Of a DNA stretch of 64,000 nt, positions 22,850 through 34,720 are shown piece after piece. This DNA is from Morinoia aosen (Eukaryota; Arthropoda; Malacostraca; Amphipoda; Talitridae). The notes under the pieces were generated by a model. It did not search any database. It saw nothing but the letters and a program-made list of their open reading frames with translations, and was not told where the DNA came from. The stretch spans positions 40,832,068-40,896,067 of the forward strand of contig CM059566.1 in the NCBI GenBank assembly GCA_030386875.1, written 5' to 3'. Made by a program: the position numbers and the translations under genes. Positions within the stretch are counted from its first letter, which is position 1, and every line of letters begins with the position of its first letter.

Positions 22850-25441
22850 CAAAAATCTACTCAAGGCAAGCTACTGATTGTTTACTTTTAGATTAAGCAA
22901 AGCGCGAACTGAATTTTTATTGGTCTAAAGACTTTGCATAGCAGTTTGGCTCAATTTATCATTGTATCGTCGGCCCTCGACTTAGTACTGCTGATGTCAA
23001 GCGAACTCGAGGCTGGTCAGACGTCGGCCCAAAACCCAAAGCCTCTCGCTAGTCCTGCTCTCAGCTTGTTACCCTTCAATTTCAAGGCAATGATGAACTT
23101 GTTCTTCATGATTTTGCTCGTTTCCTCGAAAATATCAGACAATTTTCTCGCTCCACTCACCCAGCAAATTCGATCTCATGAGTCAACGTTGAACGAAAGT
23201 TTTTTCAAGAAACTCTTCTGATATTGCAGTCCCTCCTCGAGTTCCAGTACAGAAAACGAGATGTAAATCTCCCAGTTCGCTCCCAAAGAAGCAATAACAA
23301 GTTCCTTTCGCAAGTTAACGCGCGACGGCAGAAGTTTGGACGCCTCGAAGTGCGCCGAAGTAGGTCCATGTATGATTCCTGCCATCAAACTTGACCTTTT
23401 CTGTCTTCCTACAGGATGAATTCGGGTATACAAAGTCTCTGATTCAAAATAATCCACCTAATTTTAGCAAAAGTTTTCCACCCGCAAAAGGGAAATTGGT
23501 TGAGGTGACTTGGAAATATTGACACGAACTTCACAAGACAAGATTTGCAGGCAAATTTAGTGCAAATGTTCTTCAGTGCAAAAGTTTTATTCAATTTTTT
23601 TGAGAAGAAAAAAGACCGTTGGTTCAGCTTCGAGTAGCGAAATCTATTTACAATTTCATTTCTTTTCGCGCAAAATCCTGATGCTTCAGCGTGAAAAAAT
23701 GATGAAGCTTAGGTAAATATAACAGTCGATTATACCAAACTCTTGCATTTTTTAAATTTTTTTTTGGCAGAAATTTATGTTTACAAAGTACATGGCTTAC
23801 CCACTCACCCATACTTTTCACGTATACTCGTAAAGAGTTGTATTTAAGAGTTAGATTTAATTTTTGTTTTCAAATTTGTCAGACACTAAAATCTAACCTT
23901 AGGAGCCGAAAAGTTCAATTATTTTAGTTCTCATATTTGATAAAAATATAACTGCTAATTTGAGAGTTACTGCCCTTTCTTTTTAATTTATTATGAGATT
24001 ATGCAAATGACTAAACTTCCGTCTTTCTCAGTGCATACTCATTTGTTGTGTCAAGGGAATGTGTCTTCAAATTTCTAAATTCTGGCACGAAAATCATTTC
24101 GGCCTCAATATTCTTTGCCGTGATTTAGGGCGCACAAAATGATACCTCGAAATTACACGGATGTAAAATCTAATCTATTTTTTTTAAATAAACATCAGTT
24201 GCTTGTACTTTAATTGTAACACGATTGTTTAGAGAATTATTTGCAGTAATGAGTGACCCGATATGGAGTAAAAAAGTATTTGAAATCCCATATCCGCGAT
24301 GATGAACATCAAAATCATAAGTTGCCTCTGTAACTTGGCTTGTGAGAATGCAAACAAAAAAGTTATTTCCCCCGACAGAGATTTTTCAAATACCTATCTC
24401 ATATATGGGGGAAATAACCGTTAATTTGAAAGCTATTCAAACCGGCCACAACAAACAAAAACGAAAAAACTACCACAGTTAGACGGTCATCAATTTCAAA
24501 CACGAGCAGCTGCAGCAGGTAAATTACTTTCCTTTTCAAGCGAGAGAGCAACACGAAACTTCGAACACTATCAAATTTCTTCAAAATGTGCCATTTTTGT
24601 TAATGAATGTCCCTGGAATGTAGGAAGTTGGGCCTGAAAACTTTTGGGCCGGTGAGAAGTTGCGCGTCTCGCGGCACCTCAGGAAGCCTTAAAATATTAC
24701 GGACGCTAAAACGCGCGAAAAACTCGTTTCTGCGGACGACTTCGATTTTCTGGAGGGGAAAAATGAGGATTTTAGAGACACGATCAAAAAATTTCATTTT
24801 ACTCGCACGTAAAATAATATTTTATTCCCAATAAAACGCGATGTTACTATCTAATAAAATTTTTGCCTCGTTCGGACAATTTTTTTTGTGTAAACGTAAT
24901 ATTATGATCCTGCAATTTCACTTTTAATTTGCATATTTCTTTTAAAACCTTGTGATTTTGAGTTACGGTGTTTTGTCGGGCTTTGACCTATGTTTTACCA
25001 TAAATCCTAAAATTACAACGATGTTCAGAAGCATCAATGAAATGGCTACAAACTCAGCAAAGTGTAATCATGGCCTTCAATTACAGCTTTTACTACCGAC
25101 AATAAAAAGTTCGTTCACTACAGTCTTCGATCTAGCAATTCATTTCACGCTTATAATTTTTGCATATCATCAAATTTATTTGCTGCTATGAAGCAAAGAA
25201 GAGATCTATTAAATGTGACTACAGAGAACATATTCCTGAGAAAGAGAATACTAAGCACTTGCTTTAAAGTAAAGTGACTTCTAAGTACTTCATCACAAGA
25301 AAAATCAATAAACACGCCGCAAATGTTCTTGGAAAAATAAATACTCAGCTTGTGTTCATGGAGAAACAAAAAAAACTAAACATGGTCATAAGATAACTTG
25401 ATGCTCAGAACACGTCCGTGACGAAGAATACTAAGCACATG
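22850..25441. other. Non-coding DNA, no gene recognised
   Basis: The longest ORFs are 93-95 codons (22934-23221 plus, 23176-23457 minus). They overlap each other, have no similarity I recognise and no splice context. GC is slightly raised at 22960-23410. Confidence 0.45.
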
Positions 25442-25655
25442 TTTACACTTTGTCCTCGACGGGAGCCACCGGTGGCCACGGAGGGGATTTTCATAATGCT
25501 GCTGATCGACCAGTAATCACAAACTCAAAATTTGTTAATAATTAAAACTCGATGAAGGCACTAACCAGCTAAAGTTTACCATTTTTAAAATTGCTTGCCT
25601 CGATTGACTTTAAATTTGAGACGAATATTAATTTTCAGTTTTACCTGCCGTCAAT
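25442..25655 (+). mobile_element. TTAA-type MITE, copy 2 (decayed ends)
   Basis: Contains GCCACCGGTGGCCACGGAGG, then TTCATAATGCTGCTGATCGA, then CCAGTAATCACAAACTC, aligning along its length with copies at 26434, 27328 and 49785. The left end reads TTTACACTTTGTCCTCGACG, so the TTAA has mutated. It has no coding capacity. Confidence 0.65.
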
Positions 25656-26433
25656 GACGAATCCTGTACTCCGCACCAGGCAATCAATTGTTGTAAACAT
25701 TAATGTGAAGCAACAATCACCAGTAAAAAATCAAATAAAGCCTATTTTACGATTTCATGAATTAATTATATATGAGACTTGAGCTACGTGAATAGCATTA
25801 AAAATATTGTTTCACTCATGTAAATTAAACTCTAAATATTGCGTCCTGGAACACAATGAATTTAAACTGTCATGTCTTGGAACATTTTTATTTTCTTAAT
25901 AGGTTAAACAAGTTTCATTCTATGGTCAGTTATACATCTTTCACTACTGAAATGGTACATACTGTAAGATTGTCATCAGCCAATTGAGCTGAATAAGAAC
26001 AACCTGAATAAGGAAAATTAGAATTGGAAAGAATCTGCGGCAACTTGAAGAATGGGAAACTGCATCTAAAGAAAGAATTCGTTTTCGTACTCTTACCTTG
26101 CAAATGATCGTGGGCAGCATTGGAAAATTGCATAAAACACATTGGCCTCCCTTAGGCTTCTTCATGGTGTTAATATCTTAGTCGACTTAACCGAAAAACA
26201 CCTGACCACCAATGTATTTAGAGTATACAATTCATTCCACTTTAGCAAACAATTCTAAAAAAGTCGAGCATTATTTCTATGAAATACATTTTCTTCACGC
26301 AGAGATCGGCCCAACGAATTAGTCAATCATAACACCACTAAAGAAAAATTCATTTCCATACCATAAATTAAAATCTGTGGGCTCTAACTTAGGATGCACG
26401 CACATGCGCAGTAAATCACCGCTGATCAACTCG
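25656..26433. other. AT-rich non-coding DNA
   Basis: Two overlapping minus-strand ORFs of 70 and 73 codons (25930-26165) have no recognisable similarity. Confidence 0.5.
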
Positions 26434-26629
26434 TTAACCGCCATGTGACCCACCGGTGGTCACGGAGGGAATTTTCAGAATGCTGCTGACCGACCAGCAG
26501 TCACAAACTCCATTTTCATAAATACTTAATAGAAGTTAGATGAAGGGACGATCCATTTAATGTGTTTTTCAAAATTTCGCATTACAAATCATTTTTAAAA
26601 TATGAGATGAATATTGAACTTCAGTTTAA
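26434..26629 (+). mobile_element. TTAA-bounded MITE, copy 3
   Basis: TTAA at 26434-26437 and 26626-26629. The left end is TTAACCGCCATGTGACCCAC followed by CGGTGGTCACGG. It aligns with copies 2, 4 and 6, including GAATGCTGCTGACCGACCAG and the terminal ATATTGAACTTCAGTTTAA. Confidence 0.7.
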
Positions 26630-26735
26630 ACACGCAGACTCGGAGGTCTGAGCGTGTCCTACTAACAGCAAGGCCTCGAAGCAAGAGAACTGAAATCTCT
26701 TCCTAGCTGAAAACTACATGCGTTCTCGCATACAA

Positions 26736-27014
26736 ACCCGCAGTCTGCAAATTTAGATTTAAATTCAACGATATGCTTCCTATTAATTTGTCACGCAGTC
26801 TTCAAATTCAAACGGAAAATTGACAGTCTTCTAAATATTAATTCTACCCGCAGTCTTCAAATTTGAATGGAAAACTGACGGCTTTCTAAATATTAATTCT
26901 ACCCGCAGTCTTCAATTTAGAATGGAAAATCGATAATATGCTATTGATTAATTCGCCCCACAGTCTTCAAATTAGGATGGACAATCGATTATACTCGTAT
27001 GCTATATGTTGATT
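26736..27014. repeat. About 56-bp minisatellite, 5 copies
   Basis: Units share ACCCGCAGTCTTCAAATTTG, AATGGAAAAC-GA and CTAAATATTAATTCT. The two central units are the most alike. Confidence 0.88.
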
Positions 27015-27327
27015 CATTATTTTAAGCAAAAATTTTTGTTAGTTGCATGAGAATTTAAGGGAAACAATATAATAAGTAAGTAATTTATGCCATGTTTCCA
27101 GGAATGTTCGCACTTGTGCACCAATTATAATTATCAACGCTGCATATCAAAATTTTGCTTATCTTGCATTTGCTGCTCACCTTCACATGCTTCACTTTTC
27201 AATTTACGTAGAAATACACGCACATTAGTTTAGGGCTGAATTAATTTAATCACATTTCGTGTAGGGGGATTTGTATGTGTCAACATTGCAAAAATAATGT
27301 TCATATTACTCTTAAGAACTGTATCTT

Positions 27328-27543
27328 TTAACACATTTCCCGTGAAGTGACCCACCGGTGGTCACTTAGGTGATTTTCATAGCGCTGCTGACCCACCTGC
27401 ATTCACTAACTCATTTTTTATTAATACTTAATGAAAGCTAGATAAAGGATCCAGTTATTCTTTGTTATTTTTAACGTTGATTACCATAATTAACTTTAAA
27501 TTTGAATTGAATATTGAACTTCAGTCTAACCCATCCTAGTTAA
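27328..27543 (+). mobile_element. TTAA-bounded MITE, copy 4
   Basis: A 216-bp element with TTAA at 27328-27331 and 27540-27543. Left end: TTAACACATTTCCCGTGAAG, then TGACCCACCGGTGGTCAC. Right end, reverse complemented: TTAACTAGGATGGGTTAGAC, then TGAAG. The CCACCGGTGG palindrome is shared by all plus-oriented copies here in some form. Confidence 0.75.
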
Positions 27544-28519
27544 CGTGTAAAATCTTTGTTTTCAAATCTTTTCGTATGGGCTTCACTCGTACACTAAACG
27601 TATTTCACGTTTTAAACAGCTTGAATAGTGATCGTCCGCTTTCTACCACATCTCACAATCGAAACTTTTGCCCCAAATGAATTCCTGTAAATTCTAACAT
27701 CATGTCTTCAAAACTTCATGAACATCGTACGAATCATTCTCATAGAATTCGAAATATTTCTCGACACATCATTCTCTCAAAAGTCTTCATTGCACGTACT
27801 GCCCTAAGTTTCCAATTTCACGCAGCACTCTTGTTCGCACGCATTACGGCTAATATATTCTTCAACACCGCCTCAGAATATTGAAAAGCAGGCACCCGAA
27901 GCTACCCTTCTTTTTTGAGTCGATTCTCTTCGCTATTCGCCAAGTTCCTTCACGACTTCATTGCATGAATAATGACACCTCCGCCCTCTTGTACTCGACG
28001 GGATCACTGAAATTCTTCCATAAACGAGCTCTTCTTAATGCACGCGGCGTATTTTGGCCCGTTGCTTCCATTTTATTATTCAAAACTCATGAGAAATGTC
28101 GCAGCGAGTGAGTCGTGGTCCCTCATCCTCGTAATAGAGAAAAATTGAACTCAAATTTCTTGAACATTCTGTTTATTTCGTTGAGGCTCGATTTTCCATC
28201 ATAAGTGCCCAGTACAATCACGGTCCTGCACATTTCACGGAGAGGTTACCGCCGCAGAATGGAGTGTTTTGAGTGTATTTTTCGCCAGACAATTTTAACT
28301 GCGCACCCGGCCTGCTTACGTTGATATCTATGATAATATTTATGCTGAAACGCTGAAAAAGACGTTTTCCATCAATGTATCAGATTTAGGACTTTCACTT
28401 TTGTTTTCGTATATATTGACGATACATCTTTAGGTATGCTCCAGAAAATCACTTAAATGGGTTTACTTTTCTGAATTCTGAATCTATTGCTCTATTTAAT
28501 GATTCCTGGACAGATACCA
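27544..28519. other. Non-coding DNA, no gene recognised
   Basis: ORFs of 60 and 76 codons only. Confidence 0.5.
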
Positions 28520-28522
28520 ATT

Positions 28523-28732
28523 GGTGCTGCTATAGCGTAAGGTCTCCCACACTATAGCATGAGATCTACTACCTCTAGCTAGTACTCTATCGTAAGGTAA
28601 GGTTTGGTTACTAATGAATAGTACTTATTTCCATGCATTTAATTTTGTGATAAGCACTTATTTTGTACATCTCAAGCTATACATGGGTAGGCGATAAATG
28701 GAGGTAGACCTCACGCTATAGCAGCAGCTACA
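28523..28732. mobile_element. Short TIR element (MITE-like), about 210 bp
   Basis: The ends are inverted copies: left GCTGCTATAGCGTAAGGTCT and, read in reverse complement, right GCTGCTATAGCGTGAGGTCT. The interior is AT-rich and non-coding; it also contains an internal CACTATAGCATGAGATCT relative of the end. The exact boundary and target duplication are not clear. Confidence 0.6.
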
Positions 28733-29223
28733 AATTCTTGTAATTAGAGTTAAACAACTTATTTATCATTTACACTGAAAACTTCTATGTCTAATAACGA
28801 TCTGCAATTGACTTAGAAATGCTGCTCCTTTTTCTATTGGATTGCTTGCATGAGTTTCAAAACACTCATTACCCATGAAAATGGTAAACGCATTTCGCCC
28901 ACGTCCAGAATTTCTTTTCTCTCGGATTCACGCTATGTATATTTTCAAAAGCTGAAAAAGCACGTCCACCCTGACCATAACTTGAAATAATCATCCCAAG
29001 CTTCACCATAGCAAAGTAAGCTTCATTCCTAACCTAACCTCGATCCACCTTTGCACCGAATTCCCATCACTCTATCCGACGGTTTCCAGGTCGCATTCCT
29101 CACTGTATGACCTCCTCCAAAGAACACAAGGTTTTTCGAGGCAAACCCTGTGAGTTAAGCTGGCTGTTACTCGGCACTCTGCACCGCTTTCTGCACCTAA
29201 CGCTGTTTCTCTTTCCTTTTCAG

Positions 29224-29271
29224 ACACTGCCTTGATGGGCTAATAAAACAAATGAACGAAGTCAGTCTCAG
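29224..29271 (+). CDS. Candidate upstream 48-nt exon of the RGK gene
   Basis: The segment is framed by strong splice signals: a CTAAC branch-point match at 29197-29201, the pyrimidine tract TTTCTCTTTCCTTTTCAG ending at 29223, and the donor CTCAG|GTGAGTG at 29271/29272. Only one frame is open through it, giving HCLDGLIKQMNEVSL with one base before and two (AG) after. Those two bases plus the first base of the exon at 40596 make a complete codon (AGG, Arg), so the phase fits the RGK exon 11.3 kb downstream. The peptide itself is not recognised. The N-terminal part of RGK proteins is poorly conserved, so similarity cannot confirm it. It could instead belong to another gene or be a false exon. 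Confidence 0.4.
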
Positions 29272-29294
29272 GTGAGTGCCCTCGGGGACCAGAC

Positions 29295-29495
29295 TTGAGG
29301 TCGCCAGATGACTTTATTAGCACTGCGGAAAAGCCTGCGCTAGAGAACGGCTTCCTTCCTTGCTCTGGCATGCGCGAGTGCGATGTTTTGCTTGATATCT
29401 TCTTCACCCGACATGTCGACTCAAACGTCGATGTGTTCGTGCTATTCGGTGTGTCTTGCGTGCTGCTGGTCCTGCTGTCGTGGTGGTGTGTTTAG
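29295..29495 (+). other. Unsupported 66-codon ORF with hydrophobic C-terminus
   Basis: An ORF just after the candidate donor at 29271 encodes a 66-residue product whose last 22 residues are strongly hydrophobic (VDVFVLFGVSCVLLVLLSWW near the end). GC is locally higher than in the surroundings. There is no known relative and no promoter, so it may be chance within an intron. Confidence 0.12.
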
Positions 29496-29559
29496 TTTTC
29501 GTAAATGATTATAGAAGATTTTACACTCGTGATTGTCTTTTTTTGGACAGATTTGTGGA

Positions 29560-29770
29560 ATTTTTTGGAGTAAATATTTTCAGTTGAAGCATTTCGGATG
29601 ACCGCTCTGTAGCAGCTGCCAGGTTTGCTATACTTTTTAGCTTTTCTTTAGCTTCCACCAGGGGAATATTTTGGAGTGGAATATTTTCTGTGGAAGCATT
29701 TCGGATGACCGCTCTGTAGCAGCTGCCAGGTTTGCTATACCTTTTTGCTTTTCTTTAGCTTCCACCATTG
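29560..29770. repeat. 107-bp direct tandem duplication
   Basis: Two copies share GAAGCATTTCGGATGACCGC, then TCTGTAGCAGCTGCCAGGTT, then TGCTATAC, with few differences, so this is a fairly recent duplication. Confidence 0.92.
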
Positions 29771-29989
29771 GTTAGACTACCGTAGATCTAGCTCTGAGTT
29801 TTGACTCCACTTCGCATCTGCACTAAATGTCACAGACGCAGAAGTTTGTGGAACATTACGTTGTGTTGTGTGGGGCTTGCGGAGGCCCAGGTCTTCTCTC
29901 TTCTGCTGTTGACTTTTGCGCTGAGCATTTAAAGGTCAAGGCTTAAGCTCTGAAGGCAAGAGAAATAAATAACGGAGACAAACTTGCCA

Positions 29990-30180
29990 CGCAAGCATTT
30001 TTGGACACAGATTTTAGAGTCAATGTTCAAAATGAGTATTTTAATTACTACCGCCAGCATTTATAGAGAAAATACCGCAATTTAACTATGAACACGGATT
30101 TAAGAATTAATGTTCCAAATGAGTATTTGAATTACTAATGTCAGCATGTATGAAGAACAACACCGCAATTTAACTATAAT
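29990..30180. repeat. 87-bp tandem duplication
   Basis: Two copies share AATGTTC(A/C)AAATGAGTATT, AATTACTA, then ACCGCAATTTAACTAT, at about 85-90% identity by eye. Confidence 0.85.
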
Positions 30181-30462
30181 TAAAAAAAGTTCACCTATTA
30201 CAAAGCAAGGAGAATGTAGGTATTGGGCCATCAGTGAGAAAAGCTTTACGCAGAATTAGTGAACGAGACATAAAATACCGTCACGGTTGATGATACAAAA
30301 AATGTTATTTACAAAAATCGGACAAAATCTTCAAAAAATAGGAGCAACATTTTAGATAGGTAAAAGAGCACTTGATGTTTCAACAGCGACGTGGTAGCTC
30401 CTTATTTACTAACATCACTGACAGCCATGGCTCAACTTTTTTTCTGTGATTCCCTGCAGTGG

Positions 30463-30585
30463 TTAAAGTCCTGGTTGATTGGTAGACGTGGCGCAAGTCC
30501 TGGTTGATTGTTAGACGTGGCAAAAACCCTGGTTGATTGGTAGACGTGGCACAAGTCCTGGTTGATTGGTATCCGTGCTACAAGT
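30463..30585. repeat. 29-bp minisatellite, about 4 copies
   Basis: Unit: GTCCTGGTTGATTGGTAGAC then GTGGCACAA. The units are nearly identical. Confidence 0.92.
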
Positions 30586-30599
30586 TTACATCAATTCGT

Positions 30600-31061
30600 T
30601 TTAGTGGCACAATTTTACGTTAACCATGACACAATTAATGACAAAAACGATTCCAAAAATGCAGAGTACTCGAAATTTTTCGATTAGTATCTCCACTTTC
30701 AGAAGAGTGTCAGCTGTCGTTTCCCTTCAGTTGCCTAACTTGATTTTTCATATGATTAACTTACCCGGTAATTCCAAACTTAGTTAACACTGCTACTATT
30801 TAGTTTTAAAGCTGATGTGTTTACTTCTGGTTGGGGTTGCTTTAATTTTATTTTGGTTAAAGAGATCTTTGTGTGTTGTGAACAATATTTTTGGACAACG
30901 CACTGAAAGGAATTTCTTGTGCATTGAACCTCATCCTCTGTGTTCTGTCGTGTTGCTCTCAATGTTCAATGGTTTTTGTCCTGCCCTTTAGGTTAAGGTT
31001 TTCGGGTAGTGTTGATTGCGAAACCAAGATACTTGAAACTTGAGAAGAAAATTGCTGTATA
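30600..31061. other. AT-rich non-coding DNA
   Basis: A 60-codon minus ORF only; nothing recognisable. Confidence 0.5.
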
Positions 31062-31063
31062 TA

Positions 31064-31171
31064 CCCATTCTAACATTTTCGCCGCCTGTATGCATGTTTT
31101 TCGCCGCCCAAGTAATTAAATCGCTTGGGCGGCGAAAAACATGCTTGCTCCGGCGTAAAAGTTAGATTGGG
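31064..31171. mobile_element. 108-bp palindromic MITE, TA target
   Basis: The two halves are inverted copies. The inner arms GCATGTTTTTCGCCGCCCAA(G) and their reverse complement are perfect around an 11-bp loop. The outer parts CCCATTCTAACATTTTCGCC and, reverse complemented, CCCAATCTAACTTTTACGCC are imperfect. TA dinucleotides flank it at 31062-31063 and 31172-31173, as expected for a Tc1/mariner-mobilised element. It could fold into a hairpin covering its whole length. Confidence 0.8.
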
Positions 31172-31173
31172 TA

Positions 31174-33428
31174 ACGTTTCTTGCATGAATTGTGAACGAT
31201 TCTTCAATTGCGGTTATTCTCTTCTATATTGTCATCCCAAAATCAAGAAATTGCTCCAATTCGACAAGTTTCTTGTGATCCCTTAACGGTTCAGCGCCCA
31301 GGTATGAGAAGTAATTAGTTAAACAAAAGGTCACGTTACAGAGCTCCCGTCAATTTAGGTACAAAACCAGCTACAACATTGACTATAGATACCTTAATTA
31401 CCTACCCTGATTACTTACCTTGATTACCTATCGTCACTACCTACCTTCTCTGCCTATCGTCACCATACATAGATACCTTTATTATCTATCTTGACTACCT
31501 ACCTTGACTCTCCACATTGATTACGTACCTAGAGTATACCTTAGATACCTTGACTAGTTATCTACTTGACCACCCTGACTACCTACCTCGGCCACCTCCC
31601 TTTACTATATACTTTGACTACCTTTTCCCTATCTTTTACCTAGTAATCCGATGAAGTTAATTTTTTCCCTGAAAACTCCAAATATATGCACAAACACTTA
31701 TTACGAGAAATAACACAGTTTTTATGAAATATTTTCCATCGACAAATAATCGCATCCTTCCTGCAAACACATATTAAAAGTTTCAAACTTTATTATATAT
31801 GTTTCGTGTCGTTGAAGCGAACATTTCTTTTGATAAATTCTTACAAAATATCGTTCAGAATCATTGTAGTCAGACCTCATAAACAAACTCTCCAAATTTA
31901 GTAGACTCCTCTACCTCGTTTGTTCAACATTCATTCTGCTCCACAACCAACCAGTAACTCAGCCAGCAAACAGGCATCGCCTTGCAACATCTCAATCGCC
32001 TCCTTAAAAACCTCATTACAATCCAAGAAAGTTGCACAAATTCCCCGGAATTAGAGTCGCATATTGCGGCGGTTCCCTCTTGTTCCGGAGCTCAAGACTC
32101 CTGCCTCGGGAGCCATTACTAACCAGGGCCCAAACTTGCGTCCTGGCCTGCCTACCCCTGAAAATAAACCACCGAAGCGTGCATAGTTCAAGGGAACTTC
32201 GTGGGAGGGAATTTTTTGCAGCTCCCATCTCCCTAATGGAAAACGTCTACGACAAGTTCCCCTAAAATGATGCAAAGTTCGAGGCGCTTGTCTGATAAAA
32301 GAAATTTCACTTGAGAGTTTCACGGAACATCGCTCCTTGCTCGATATGACTTGTGAGTGTTTGTTTTGAGCATTCATCGGGATGAAATATGAACAGGGAT
32401 ACTGTGAAAACCCATTGCGTTATTGTGGAAAATGTAAAGTCCTGCATGGTGGTTGAAATGTTATTTGAAACATAATTTTTTTTTGCGTCAGCTTTTTCAA
32501 AAAAATATTCAGTTAGTTTTGTAAACTTAACGCAATTTGAATGATATTTAAAAGCACCAAATAGCTTCTGAAGTCCTTATTACGGGTTTAAATGCTTTTG
32601 AAATGCGATTACGATTTTCGCTCCATAACGACACTCGATAATGACGATCAGAGTTTCATTTTCAGATATTTTTTAAAGGCTCGTAACACGAGTTGAACTA
32701 CCAGACGCAAAATTGGGAAATGAGTTTGTGAAATAATTCTAATAGCGCAATTGAATAATTCATCCTTAATCTTAAGTAACCTAGCATCATCTAAGAAGTT
32801 ATTATTTAATGTTATGTAAATTCTCTAAGCATTTCGAAAGCGTCAAGCTATTACATACCGTTGGAAAAAAGTTAATTGCAAATTCATGGAAAACAGTGGT
32901 AACTGCAGTAAGGATGTATTATTTTTACTGCTATGCGAACGAAACATATAAGCATAAGAATGGAACATCATCGAATTTCTGACTCTGGCGTCTATTTTTA
33001 TTAATGACTCGAATTAACTCATAATAATAACTATCAATAATCAAAACAGGAGTTAAAATGTCCGTTTGGCACTCAAAAATTTGCAAACTTCTCATGGCTG
33101 ACGGGGCAAAACTAAAAAATACTGCACACTGACACCTAATTTATTATTAAAGTTCTGAAATTTGAAAAACCGCACAGAAACACTCACCTCGAGCCTCACG
33201 CTAATGATTTTCTTGCTTATTCCCACGCCACAAGAACAACTCTCTAAAACGCTGCACAAACCAGCTGACCATAAATTGCATGTTTAGACGTGCAGTGCTG
33301 AGGGAAAACTTTCATTTATGTCAAGCTGCCGAGTTCGGCCGAACAAATTTGTTCCTGGACTCAGAAACTCCGAAGTTCAGACCTGCATCGACACTAAAGG
33401 ATCATAGGAATTATTTTTGAAACACGCT
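31174..33428. other. Non-coding DNA, with a degenerate TACCT-rich tract
   Basis: At 31375-31640 there is a degenerate repeat of (GA)CTACCTACCTTGATTACC type. The rest has ORFs up to 108 codons (32051-32377 minus, overlapped by a 77-codon plus ORF) without recognisable similarity. Confidence 0.5.
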
Positions 33429-33481
33429 TGGAATGGATGGATGGATGGATGGATGGTTGGATGGATGGATGGATGGATGGA
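33429..33481. repeat. (ATGG)n microsatellite
   Basis: About 12 copies of ATGG/GGAT with a single interruption (GGTTGG). Confidence 0.95.
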
Positions 33482-34245
33482 CTTCTGTTTTTTGTTCAGC
33501 TAAAAACGAGTTTTTTTCAAGTTCCAAAGACCGATGGTCATTCTTTCAGAAGAAAACGCTTAAGAGACTGTCGGCTTCTTAGACTCTAATTTTTTTGGTC
33601 TCAGTGTTAGCAAATCTTTTGACCCGTTCTTGGAGCACAAACCATTTACTTCTGTCTTGTATTAGAGAAAAATGTTACTAGTACTTCAAAAAAAGGCTTT
33701 GAGAGACTTTCCATAACACATCTAATGAAAACATCTTACGTCTTTACAAGTACTTCGCACGTCTGTACATAAACGCAATCTAGTGAAGAAAACTGAAACT
33801 TTCATGTTTCAAAAATTGGAAACATCCATTTCAGTATTTCTTGAAACACAAAATAAAAAAATCGCACCATTGTTCTTTCGAAATGTTTCTCAATGTGGAC
33901 GTGGATGGGAAGCTAAAACCAAGAATTCCCTAAATCATGTTTACCTTCTTCAGACGCAGCTCAAACACACGAGAGTGATTGACAGACTTTTTTTCTTCGT
34001 CCCACATCAGTTGCGAAAGCAAACCGTATCTCGAGCCGCTGCGAAACAAGGAGGTAGAAGAAGGCAGCGCTACCCAACTCAGATGGGGCAAAATTACCAA
34101 GGAAATCTAAACTCGTCCTCGGCGCTACGAGCGCGAGCGACAAGTTTAGAGTTTTGGGGAAATTGTGGTGATCTGCGTAAATGTATCTATTTCCTTGAAG
34201 GGGCGGGGAATGCTGCACCAATCTTAGCTAGGCGGTCCTGTTAGA
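33482..34245. other. Non-coding DNA with a 153-codon ORF of doubtful status
   Basis: The plus ORF 33783-34244 is among the longest non-repetitive ones. It has no similarity I recognise, is overlapped by an 86-codon minus ORF, and the expected number of chance ORFs of this length in 64 kb is of order one. Confidence 0.4.
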
Positions 34246-34720
34246 AATGCTGCATTGACGCGCTGCATGGGAAATTTTAGGGTAAAACTGCGGTCCTTGA
34301 TGATGGTAGAAATGCTGCAGCGAGACGCAGTGCAGGCTGTTGTTCGGTGTGCTGCTCGTTCGTGGCGGGAAGTTTGCGTCAAGGTATAAAAAAAATTATG
34401 CATTCAGCCATGCTGCATCCATCAGTTTTTGGATTAAGTCGTGATGCTTCTTGAAGGATAAAATGCTGCATACGCTTCATACTGCATAGAATACAACGCA
34501 AAAATTTTATGTGTATTCGTGCTATTTTTTGCGAAAATGCTGCTTAAAGACGCTTCAAAGTCAAAACCGTATATCAATTCATGCCACTTGCCGATGGCAG
34601 AAATACTGCAAATAGACGTTCCGTAGCAAAAATTCTGCATCAATTCATGCTATCTCCTGACAGAAGAAACACTGCATGAAGACGCGTCAAGGCTAAAATT
34701 CTAACTGGAGCAGCGACGCG
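34246..34720. repeat. Degenerate about 80-bp repeat rich in GAAATRCTGCAT
   Basis: Blocks repeat the order CATCAATTCATGCTATCTCC / TATCAATTCATGCCACTTGC, GAYGGCAGAAAYACTGCA, then GACG-GT. The divergence shows an old array. Confidence 0.65.

Noticed and set aside
33170-33290. Minus-strand donor GAG|GTGAGTG with an open frame upstream
   Set aside because: The acceptor side is poor and the encoded peptide is not recognisable.
33783-34244. 153-codon ORF
   Set aside because: Overlapped by another ORF in the opposite strand, no similarity recognised, near chance length.
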